From RBG-16-66-20 sp039931635 (GTDB lineage: Bacteria > Pseudomonadota > Gammaproteobacteria > Burkholderiales > SG8-39), in the NCBI GenBank assembly GCA_039931635.1, contig JBDTRO010000125.1, positions 1 through 10,245 on the forward strand: DNA of 10,245 nucleotides, given 5' to 3'. The notes under the pieces are model-generated. The model saw only the letters and a list, made by a program, of their open reading frames with translations. It was not told the origin of the DNA and did no database searches. Position 1 is the first letter of the stretch. Each line of letters starts with the position of its first letter. The position numbers and the translations under genes were made by a program. Positions 1 through 5,782 of this stretch are shown piece by piece.

Positions 1-660
1 TTCGCGCAGGCCGGCGCCCGCGTCGCCTGTGTCGACCTTGATGTGAAGAACATCCGTGAAGCGGAGAATTTTCTCGCCATCCGCTGCGATGTCGCCTCGG
101 AAGCCGAGACGTCGAAAGCCGTCGAGCAGACGGTCAAGGCCTTCGGCGGTCTGCACGTGCTGGTGAACGCCGCGGCGATGCGCGATCCCACCGCGACCGT
201 GCTCGAGCTCGACCTCGCGGCCTGGAACCGCACCTTCGCCGTGAACGTCGGCGGCGCCTTCCTGATGAGCAAATGGGCAGTGCCCCATATGGCGCGCGCC
301 GGCGGCGGCTCGATCATCCACATCGCCTCGCAGCTAGGCACCGTGGGCACGCCGGGGCGCGTGTCCTATTGCGCCACCAAGGGGGCGCTGATCACTATGG
401 CCAAGGCGATGGCCGCCGACCACGCCGCGCAGAAGATCCGCGTCAACACGCTCTCGCCCGGCGCGGTGGAGACCGACCGCATGCTGCTGCGCTACGGCAC
501 CATGGAAAAGGCGCGCGCCGCGCTCGGCGCCAAGCACCTGATGATGCGCCTCGGCCAGCCCGAGGAGATCGCCGCCGCGGCGCTATTCCTCGCCTCGGAC
601 GCCTCCAGCTTCATGACCGGCGCCAACTTGCTGGTCGACGGTGGCTACAACGCGGTCTAG
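1..660 (+). CDS. Short-chain dehydrogenase/reductase, 5' end outside window
   Basis: This is a classical SDR oxidoreductase, an NAD(P)-dependent alcohol/ketone dehydrogenase. The frame is open from base 1, so the N-terminal strand with the glycine-rich dinucleotide motif lies before the window. About 30-35 residues are missing if the length is typical. Visible pieces are the end of strand beta2, reading ARVACVDLD, whose acidic residues usually favour NAD over NADP; a CDV motif; LVNAAA in place of NNAG; NVGG; the catalytic serine (codon 328-330); Tyr and Lys of YCATK (codons 367-369 and 379-381); the SPG turn; and a C-terminal LVDGGY, typical of this family. The beta2-to-CDV segment is rather short for the family. 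An internal GTG at 43 is not the real start, because the family fold continues upstream. The stop shares CTAG with the stop of the oppositely oriented oxygenase beta subunit. It might be a dihydrodiol or hydroxyacid dehydrogenase partnering the oxygenase, but the substrate cannot be read from sequence. Confidence 0.93.
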   Translation, partial: FAQAGARVACVDLDVKNIREAENFLAIRCDVASEAETSKAVEQTVKAFGGLHVLVNAAAMRDPTATVLELDLAAWNRTFAVNVGGAFLMSKWAVPHMARAGGGSIIHIASQLGTVGTPGRVSYCATKGALITMAKAMAADHAAQKIRVNTLSPGAVETDRMLLRYGTMEKARAALGAKHLMMRLGQPEEIAAAALFLASDASSFMTGANLLVDGGYNAV

Positions 661-1133
661 ATCGGCGTGGCGAGCAGCGATGGGACGAGCCCGGTGTCGG
701 CAATCACGGTCACCGATTTCAGCCGCGCGGCATCGCCTGCGAGCAGCGCCTCCACCCGGTAGCGGCCGACGCTGAAGAGGCGTGAGGCGCCCTCGAGGCT
801 GGTCTGGAACAGGCTGTAGGACTGGTCGAACTGCCAGTTGCCGACATTTTCCGCGACGAAGCGTTGCGGCCCGAGCACGTGACGGTCGTAGTGCAGGTTG
901 TAGAGGTTGACATTGCGGTAGGACTCGACGCGGTCGCGCAGCATGTTCTTGTTGTCGCACCACATCAGGATGTTGGGCAGACCTTGCTCGACGTTTTCGC
1001 GCGTCACCACTTTGTAGTCGCAGGCCTCGTCGAACAGTTCGATCCAGTCCTCCAGGCGGTCCTCGTCGATCGCCATGGCGTATTCCGCCATCAGGTCGCC
1101 GAGGGCGGTGCGGATTTCCGCCGGCACCTTCAC
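657..1133 (-). CDS. Ring-hydroxylating oxygenase beta (small) subunit
   Basis: This 158-aa protein is the small structural subunit (NTF2/SnoaL-like cone fold) of an alpha3beta3 Rieske non-heme iron oxygenase. It has no metal centre of its own. Family marks are an N-terminal helix with a YAMAIDEDRLEDW segment, RENVEQGLP, the conserved MLRDRV stretch followed by a tyrosine/histidine-rich segment ending RHVLGP, and a C-terminal DTGLVPSLLATPI. As I recall them, the QGLP and DxxxxP...PI features resemble the NagH (salicylate 5-hydroxylase) / AndAd (anthranilate dioxygenase) group rather than the naphthalene dioxygenase group. Length is normal (about 155-170 aa). The start is GTG at 1131-1133. It overlaps the alpha-subunit stop as GTGA, with an AAGGGCGGG purine stretch just upstream that could serve for re-initiation. 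This coupling fits equimolar subunit synthesis. It is the last gene of the operon, and its TAG stop lies inside the shared CTAG at 657-660. Confidence 0.92.
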   Translation of the reverse strand: MKVPAEIRTALGDLMAEYAMAIDEDRLEDWIELFDEACDYKVVTRENVEQGLPNILMWCDNKNMLRDRVESYRNVNLYNLHYDRHVLGPQRFVAENVGNWQFDQSYSLFQTSLEGASRLFSVGRYRVEALLAGDAARLKSVTVIADTGLVPSLLATPI

Positions 1134-2386
1134 CGGATCCCGCCCTTGGCCTCGACGCCCATCAGCTCGGCCCAGTAGGACCAGAAGCCGCGGATGGGCG
1201 TCTCGGTGACGCGGTGGGTGAGGTCCTTGAGCTCGCCGCGGCCGCCCATCTCGATCACCGCGGCGGCGTCGCCGGCGCTGGCGGTGGCGCGCTGGATGAC
1301 CTCGATCGCCTCGCCGTCCTCCATGCTGACGAAGCCGGCCGGGCCGACCAGGTTCGCCGACATCAGGCGGTGCCGCGTCATTTCCTCACTGTCATCGACG
1401 TAACCGAACAGGGTCTGGAACACCTCGTGGGCGCCCACGCCCTGGGGCCGGATCTGGCGCGTGCCAATGGTGTTGTTGATCTGGATCAGCAACGCGTTCG
1501 GGAAGAAGGTCGGCGCCGCCAGGTTCATGCCGTCGGGGTATTCATTTTCAAACGAAAGCAGTTTCTTGTCCCGCAGTTGCATGCGGTCCAGCCGCGCCGC
1601 GGTGTCGGCGTAGGCCGCCTTCGCGTCCTCCTGCGAGTCGCTCGCCGCGTAGGCGTGGTTCATGTTGTGGCGGTGGCGCGCGTCCATCTTGACGCCGCCT
1701 TTCTGTGTCGCGCGGTCCACGCCGTAGGTGACGAAGAACTCGTGCAGCAGGCTGGCGTGGTAGGTGTCGCGCAGGTTCTCGGCGTAGAGCTTCCAGTTGC
1801 CGGCGATGTGCTGGCGCGAGTAGCCGAGGATCTTCACCGGGCGAGCGAAAAAGCGCTTCACCATGCCGGTGCCGAAGTCGCCGAGGTAGGTTTCCAGGGG
1901 CTCGGCGCGCTCGGGCTGGAAGGTGCCGAAGATCACTCCGGACAGGCTTTGCACTTTCAATTTCTTTGGAGAAACCGCGTGCATGTCGAAATCGGCGGGC
2001 ATGCCGCCTTCGCCCTTGAGCCCCTTGCGGAAAGGCAGGCCGGTGAGTTCGCCCGCGTTGGAGTAGCACCAGCGGTGGTACAGGCAGACCAGGCGCTCGG
2101 CGTTGCCGCGCAGCGTGCGTACGATCATCGCGCCGCGGTGCGAGCAGCGGTTGACGAAGGCATGGATCGCGCCGCCCTTGTCGCGCGAGACGACTACCGG
2201 CGTGTCGCCGACCCAGGTGGTGCGGTAGTCGCCGGCATTGGGAATCTCGGCTTCCAGGCAGAGGTAGTTCCATGTCGGGCCGCGGAAAATCCGCTCCATC
2301 TCCTCTTCGTAGAGCGCCGTGTCGTGGTGCAGCCAGAAGGGGACCCGGGAATAATCGTTGCGCGGCCAAGCGATTTCACGTTGCAT
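1130..2386 (-). CDS. Rieske ring-hydroxylating oxygenase alpha subunit (NagG/AndAc-like)
   Basis: This 418-aa catalytic subunit should add oxygen to an aromatic ring using electrons from a ferredoxin/reductase. The Rieske [2Fe-2S] ligands are C81-x-H83 and C101-x2-H104 (RCSHRG ... CLYH), with 17 residues between. The mononuclear iron site is NWKLYAEN followed by D207-x2-H210-x4-H215. D207 is the bridging aspartate and D357 in SMEDGE is the likely third iron ligand. The PNAGDY, VGDTPVVV and WNYLCLEAE segments resemble, from memory, salicylate 5-hydroxylase NagG and anthranilate dioxygenase AndAc, so an aromatic carboxylate is the best guess. The exact substrate is unknown. The start at 2384-2386 is chosen because the frame stays open upstream to about 2620 but that extension is low-complexity R/P/T/S. 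GGGAG stands six bases before this ATG, and homologues begin here. The gene overlaps the epimerase stop by 11 bases and the beta subunit by 4. No ferredoxin or reductase gene is in the window. Confidence 0.95.
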   Translation of the reverse strand: MQREIAWPRNDYSRVPFWLHHDTALYEEEMERIFRGPTWNYLCLEAEIPNAGDYRTTWVGDTPVVVSRDKGGAIHAFVNRCSHRGAMIVRTLRGNAERLVCLYHRWCYSNAGELTGLPFRKGLKGEGGMPADFDMHAVSPKKLKVQSLSGVIFGTFQPERAEPLETYLGDFGTGMVKRFFARPVKILGYSRQHIAGNWKLYAENLRDTYHASLLHEFFVTYGVDRATQKGGVKMDARHRHNMNHAYAASDSQEDAKAAYADTAARLDRMQLRDKKLLSFENEYPDGMNLAAPTFFPNALLIQINNTIGTRQIRPQGVGAHEVFQTLFGYVDDSEEMTRHRLMSANLVGPAGFVSMEDGEAIEVIQRATASAGDAAAVIEMGGRGELKDLTHRVTETPIRGFWSYWAELMGVEAKGGIR

Positions 2387-3335
2387 GTTGCGCTCCCAGC
2401 CATGTAATGAAGTCGTCCGCCGCCGCGGCGAGGTCGTAGCGCGGGGCGTAGCCGAGGTCCTCGACCAGGCGCCGGTTGGAGAAGCGGGTCCGCGACCTGG
2501 GCGACAGCGGCCGCACGTTGCATTCCTCCAGCTGCGGCGACTCGCGCCACCGGAAATCCGGGTATTTTTTTTCCAGAATCGAGCACCACCGGGGCAGCGC
2601 CCAGGCCGCGCCGTTGCCAAGATGATACAGACGGTGCGCCGGCTTGCTCTCGTCCAGCAACCTCAGCAGCGCCATGGCGAGATCCGGCGCGTAGATATAG
2701 TCGGTGGGCCCGAGCGCCGGGAACACCGCTTTGCCGCCGGCAACCGCGAGCTTCGCGATCTCGGTCGGGGGCGACAGCACGTCGCGTGCGCCGGTGGCGT
2801 GCTCCCAGCGGCCGAATGCGGTCGCGAGCCGCCCGATCCGCGCATCCATGTGCCACAGCGTTCCCAGGCGCAGCACCGCGCGCTCGGCGGCGTACTTGGT
2901 GATGCCGTACATCGATTCCGGTACCGGCCGGTCGCGCTCCTCGTCGAGCGGTTCGGCGACGCCGATGCCAGCCGCGCCGTAGAGGGCGCCGGTGCTCGCG
3001 TGGACGAAGCGGCGCACGCCGTGCCGGTGCGCCGCTTCAAGCACATTGATGGTGCCGATCAAGTTCACTTCGGCGATGCGGCTAGGCTCGCGCGCATCGC
3101 GCTCGGCGCCAGCGGTGATGGCGGCGAGGTGAATGACTGAATTGAAGGCATTTCCTGAAAAAAGGTCTGCAACGGCCCGGACGTCGGAAACGTCCCCTCG
3201 TTCGAAAGAAATTTTCTTCTGGAAAAATCCTGGCGGCGGCGAAAGGTCAAAAACGAACACCTCGTCGCCGCGGGCGAGGAGTTGCTCGACAACGTTCAGG
3301 CCGACGAAGCCCGCGCCGCCGGTGACGAGGATCAT
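2376..3335 (-). CDS. NAD-dependent epimerase/dehydratase (extended SDR)
   Basis: This 319-aa soluble Rossmann-fold enzyme belongs to the extended SDR family, which typically acts on nucleotide sugars or on hydroxy/keto substrates with NAD. The sequence opens directly with MILVTGGAGFVG (GxxGxxG, residues 6-12), then VFVFDLS with D30 at the end of beta2 (NAD-type), GDVSD, and VIHLAA. The active site has ST at 114-115 and Y143-x3-K147 (SMYGITKYAAE). Further on come TDYIYAPDLA, close to the family's usual YVxDxA-type motif, and HLGNG. Length is normal. It sits between the hydrolase (5-base gap) and the oxygenase alpha gene (11-base overlap), inside what looks like a catabolic operon. There it may serve as a dehydrogenase for an oxygenated ring intermediate, but nothing proves this. 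It contains unusually AT-rich islets (3131-3170 and 3201-3230) and an A8 run on the coding strand at 2565-2572. No strong Shine-Dalgarno precedes the ATG, so translational coupling to the hydrolase is likely. Confidence 0.9.
   Translation of the reverse strand: MILVTGGAGFVGLNVVEQLLARGDEVFVFDLSPPPGFFQKKISFERGDVSDVRAVADLFSGNAFNSVIHLAAITAGAERDAREPSRIAEVNLIGTINVLEAAHRHGVRRFVHASTGALYGAAGIGVAEPLDEERDRPVPESMYGITKYAAERAVLRLGTLWHMDARIGRLATAFGRWEHATGARDVLSPPTEIAKLAVAGGKAVFPALGPTDYIYAPDLAMALLRLLDESKPAHRLYHLGNGAAWALPRWCSILEKKYPDFRWRESPQLEECNVRPLSPRSRTRFSNRRLVEDLGYAPRYDLAAAADDFITWLGAQHAT
2387..2397 (-). promoter_or_regulatory. Ribosome binding site of oxygenase alpha gene
   Basis: Read on the minus strand, GGGAG (2393-2397) is followed by six bases and the ATG at 2384-2386. 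It lies inside the 3' end of the epimerase gene. It decides the start of the alpha subunit against the longer open frame reaching 2620. Confidence 0.7.
2565..2572 (-). other. A8 homopolymer in epimerase coding strand (possible slippage site)
   Basis: Eight consecutive T on the + strand are read as A8 in the epimerase mRNA (GAA AAA AAA T, residues about 255-258). Runs of this length are known sites of polymerase slippage. Loss of one A would move reading into the frame of the downstream oxygenase alpha subunit, which is open without a stop from here to its start. Whether slippage occurs is unknown. The run may simply encode Lys-Lys. Confidence 0.3.
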
Positions 3336-3340
3336 GCCCG

Positions 3341-4222
3341 CTACTTGCCGAAGCCGAGGATCCCGGACGCGATCGAGCGCGGGTCGCGTTTCAGGACTCT
3401 GTTTTCATTCACCTTCAGCAAGAACTCCATGATTGCGCGGTTGAACGCATCCGGTTCCTCGATGTTGATGGTGTGGCCGGAGTAGGGCAGTACGACGAGG
3501 CCCGCGGCCGGGATGCTGCGCTTCATCAGCAGCGCGGGCTCAAGGCAGGGGTCGTCCTCGTCGCCGGTGAGGATCAGCGTTGGCAGGTCGATCTTCTTCA
3601 TGTCCTCGACCAGCTCGTAGAGCGACGGGCGCTGCATCTGCACGCCGCGCATGGTGAGAGCATGTCCCTTCGCGGACTGTCCGGCGAGCTGCGCGGCGAA
3701 TTCCGCCCAGCCGCGCGGGTCCTTGGCCTGGTACTGCACGCGCGTCGGGCCGATGGCGTACTTCTTCGACGCTTCCGCCCAATTCGACTCGAAGGACGCC
3801 GCGGCGGCCTCGCATTCGGCCTGGAACTTGGACTTCTTGTCGGGTTCGGCGCCGTAGCCGCAGCCGCCGATCACGAGCGAGCGCACTCGCTTCGGGTAGG
3901 CGATGCCCACATGCAGCGCGGCGAACCCCCCCATCGACAGCCCGCAAACATGCGCCTTGTCGATCTTCAGGTGATCGAGCACCGCGACAGCGTCGTCTCG
4001 CGCGATTGCCTGCGAGTAGCGCGCGCCGTCCGCGGGAATGTCGGAAGGCGGGAAGCCCCGCGCGTTGTAGGCAATGCAGCGGAAGTAGCGCGAGAAGAAC
4101 CGCATCTGCGGCTCCCAGCTGCGATAGTCGCCCGCGAATTCGTGGATGAACAGGAGCGGCATGCCGCTGCCGGCCTCCTCGTAGTGAAGGCGGGTTCCGT
4201 CTTTGGCGATGGCATGCGGCAT
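3341..4222 (-). CDS. Alpha/beta hydrolase
   Basis: This 293-aa serine hydrolase of the alpha/beta fold is similar in layout to 3-oxoadipate enol-lactonase and meta-cleavage-product hydrolases. Visible elements are the N-terminal DGTRLHYEEAG hairpin; LLFIHEFAGD at 23-32, where the usual oxyanion HG is HE; YNARGFPPSD; the nucleophile elbow GLSMGG with S96; a cap region around 125-205; LTGDEDDP with the acid probably D223; and H250 in YSGHTINIEEP completing the triad. There is no signal peptide, so it is cytoplasmic. The start at 4220-4222 is chosen because MPHAIAKDGTRL is the family's natural beginning and AGGGAGA lies just upstream. The frame extends a further 30 codons that look non-coding. 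It is the first gene of the minus-strand operon, five bases ahead of the epimerase. In the oxygenase context it could hydrolyse a lactone, ester or ring-cleavage product. A dedicated substrate cannot be assigned. Confidence 0.92.
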   Translation of the reverse strand: MPHAIAKDGTRLHYEEAGSGMPLLFIHEFAGDYRSWEPQMRFFSRYFRCIAYNARGFPPSDIPADGARYSQAIARDDAVAVLDHLKIDKAHVCGLSMGGFAALHVGIAYPKRVRSLVIGGCGYGAEPDKKSKFQAECEAAAASFESNWAEASKKYAIGPTRVQYQAKDPRGWAEFAAQLAGQSAKGHALTMRGVQMQRPSLYELVEDMKKIDLPTLILTGDEDDPCLEPALLMKRSIPAAGLVVLPYSGHTINIEEPDAFNRAIMEFLLKVNENRVLKRDPRSIASGILGFGK

Positions 4223-4259
4223 TGAATCTCCCTGGCCGGAAACATTTATCATAACGGCC
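4223..4259. promoter_or_regulatory. Divergent intergenic promoter region
   Basis: These 37 bases separate the hydrolase operon (leftward) and the AtzG-like/amidase pair (rightward). On the minus strand AGGGAGA (4227-4233) is a strong ribosome binding site for the hydrolase, and TATGAT (4248-4253) is a good -10 candidate. On the + strand TATCAT (4247-4252) is a -10 candidate ending seven bases before the ATG at 4260, with a weak TTGAAT at 4222-4227 as -35 (19-base spacer). The two -10 boxes overlap, so the two directions would compete for polymerase. These are visual consensus matches only. Confidence 0.4.
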
Positions 4260-4454
4260 ATGAGACCCTGGAGCAGTGAGGCAGTTGAAACAGTGCTCGC
4301 TGCGCAAGGCATCCGGCTTGCACCGGGCAGGGCCGCGAAGCTGGCCGCCGGCCTGGAAGCGGCGATCGTGGCCGATGCGTTACGCGACGCGCTGCCGTTC
4401 GAGTCCGACCCCTCGGGCTATGCGCTCGCGGTAGAGCGTTGCAAGCGCAAATGA
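4260..4454 (+). CDS. AtzG-like (DUF4089) small amidase partner
   Basis: This 64-aa protein is mostly helical. It reads as ETVLAAQGIRLAPGRAAKLA, then a second helix, then a LPFESDPSGYA tail. The layout (a helix with small hydrophobic residues, a LAPGR-type turn, a second helix, then a (L)PF..DP tail) fits the AtzG/HpxX family (DUF4089). Members of that family are GatC-like and wrap around an amidase-signature enzyme such as AtzE to stabilise it. The gene overlaps the amidase start as ATGA (4451-4454), exactly the arrangement expected for a co-translated complex. The start at 4260 gives a family-sized protein. In-frame ATGs at 4203 and 4209 exist but would overlap the hydrolase start region. 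No Shine-Dalgarno precedes 4260. The assignment rests on recalled family features plus position, not on an alignment, but the gene is very likely real. Confidence 0.78.
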   Translation: MRPWSSEAVETVLAAQGIRLAPGRAAKLAAGLEAAIVADALRDALPFESDPSGYALAVERCKRK

Positions 4455-5755
4455 GCGATCCAGAGGCGTATTCCGTCGAGGCCTGCCTCGCGCGCATCGA
4501 GCGCTGGCAGCCCCGCATCAACGCCTTTGTTTCAGTCGGGGAAAATCCGCTCAATCCTGCAAAGGGCCCGCTCGCCGGCTTGCCGCTCGCGCACAAGGAC
4601 ATGTTTTACCGCGCCGGCCAGGTGTCGAACTGCGGTTCGAAAATCCGCAAAGGCTGGGTCGCGGCCGAGACTGCCACCGTGCTCGAGCGCCTGGACGCCG
4701 CCGGCGCTCTGCAGCTCGGCACGCTCAGCATGGCCGAGTTCGCCTACGGCCCGACGGGCCACAACGAGCACTGGGGCGATTGCCGCAATCCCTGGAATCC
4801 CGACTACATCACCGGCGGCTCCTCAAGCGGTTCGGGAGCGGCGGTGGCGGCCGGTCTCGTGGTGGCCGCGCTCGGCTCCGACACCGGCGGCTCGGTGCGC
4901 ATTCCCGCGGCCGCCTGCGGCGTGACCGGAGTGAAGACCACCTGGGGCCGCGTGTCGCGCGCGGGCGCCATGCCGCTGTCACACTCGTTGGACACCGTCG
5001 GCCCGCTTGCGCGCAGCGCCGAGGACTGCGCACGCATTCTGCAGGTGATCGCCGGGTTCGACCCGAAGGACCCGATCAGTTCACGCGAACCGGTGGGTAG
5101 CTATGCCGCAACAAAAAAGAGCCTTGATTTGAAAATTTCTGTTTCCACATCCTGGATAGAACGCAATGCCGATCCGGAAGTGGCTGCCGCCGTACTTGCC
5201 GCGGCGAAGTTTTTTCGTGCCGCCGAGGTCGAAGCGCCGGACTTCGATACCCTGTCGGCGCATTGCGTCACGGTCATGGGCGCGGAAGCCGCGGCGCAGC
5301 ACGCGCGCTGGATGCGCGAGCGCCTGGACGACTATTCCTCCGCAGTGCGAGTGCGCCTCGAGGCCGGCTACGCCGTGCCGGCCGCGGCCTATCTCGAGGT
5401 GCTGCGCGCGCGCGGCGCGTGGCTGGAGAGCTTTTGCGCGGGCGCGCTCGCCGGCGCCGATTTGTACCTGCTGCCTGCGATGACCTGCCGCGTTCCCACG
5501 CGCGAGCAGACCGGGCCTAAGGGCGGAGCTGCGATGCCGGGCCTCCTCGGCGAGGTAACGCGGCTCACGCGCTGGGTGAACTACCTTGGCGTGCCGGCCC
5601 TCGTTCTGCCCTGCGGCTTTGATTCGCGCGGACTGCCGATCGGACTGCAGCTCGTTGCCCGGCCTTTCGCCGAATCGACTTTGCTGGCCGCGGGACGCGC
5701 GTTCCAGCGCGCAACCGACTGGCATCAGCGAGCGCCAGCCGACGCTCCGAGTTGA
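4451..5755 (+). CDS. Amidase-signature hydrolase (AtzE/GatA-like)
   Basis: This 434-aa amidase hydrolyses a C-N amide bond using the Ser-cisSer-Lys triad. All three residues are present with canonical spacing: K49 in AHKDMF, cis-Ser S124 in TGGSSSGSG, and nucleophile S148 in SDTGGSVRIPAA. The intervals of 75 and 24 residues equal those of FAAH (K142/S217/S241). Further on are GVTGVKTTWGRVS, TVGPLARSAED, and a C-terminal PALVLPCGF...GLPIGLQLVARP typical of the family. No signal peptide is visible, so it should be cytoplasmic. The ATG at 4451 overlaps the stop of the AtzG-like gene. A TTG 12 bases upstream is less likely. Pairing with a GatC-like small protein points to the AtzE branch (1-carboxybiuret hydrolase and relatives) rather than a stand-alone amidase. 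The true substrate is unknown. Bases 5111-5160 (around KKSLDLKISV) are only 34% G+C, unlike the rest of the gene. Confidence 0.93.
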   Translation: MSDPEAYSVEACLARIERWQPRINAFVSVGENPLNPAKGPLAGLPLAHKDMFYRAGQVSNCGSKIRKGWVAAETATVLERLDAAGALQLGTLSMAEFAYGPTGHNEHWGDCRNPWNPDYITGGSSSGSGAAVAAGLVVAALGSDTGGSVRIPAAACGVTGVKTTWGRVSRAGAMPLSHSLDTVGPLARSAEDCARILQVIAGFDPKDPISSREPVGSYAATKKSLDLKISVSTSWIERNADPEVAAAVLAAAKFFRAAEVEAPDFDTLSAHCVTVMGAEAAAQHARWMRERLDDYSSAVRVRLEAGYAVPAAAYLEVLRARGAWLESFCAGALAGADLYLLPAMTCRVPTREQTGPKGGAAMPGLLGEVTRLTRWVNYLGVPALVLPCGFDSRGLPIGLQLVARPFAESTLLAAGRAFQRATDWHQRAPADAPS

Positions 5756-5759
5756 TCGC

Positions 5760-5782
5760 GGCGGGGCCTAGGAGATCCCGCC
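5760..5782. terminator. GC-rich hairpin between convergent amidase and flavin monooxygenase genes
   Basis: GGCGGG (5760-5765) and CCCGCC (5777-5782) can pair as a six-base stem around an 11-base loop that contains the flavin monooxygenase stop codon. It sits exactly between two converging genes, where a bidirectional terminator would be useful. There is no following T run on either strand, so it is not a standard intrinsic terminator. Confidence 0.25.

Noticed and set aside
43..660. Treating the GTG at 43 as the start of the short-chain dehydrogenase
   Set aside because: The residues before it (FAQAGARVACVDLD) are clearly the second beta strand of the SDR fold, so the gene begins outside the window.
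1214..2407. A 397-codon open frame on the + strand opposite the oxygenase alpha gene
   Set aside because: It is the antisense of an intact enzyme gene with canonical motifs. Its composition (V/H/A/R-rich) is typical of a reverse-strand shadow.
2387..2620. N-terminal extension of the oxygenase alpha subunit by 78 residues
   Set aside because: The extension is low-complexity R/P/T/S, overlaps the epimerase in another frame, and a good ribosome binding site precedes the ATG at 2386.
4223..4312. 30-residue N-terminal extension of the hydrolase
   Set aside because: It would overlap the AtzG-like gene, resembles no signal peptide, and AGGGAGA points to the ATG at 4222.
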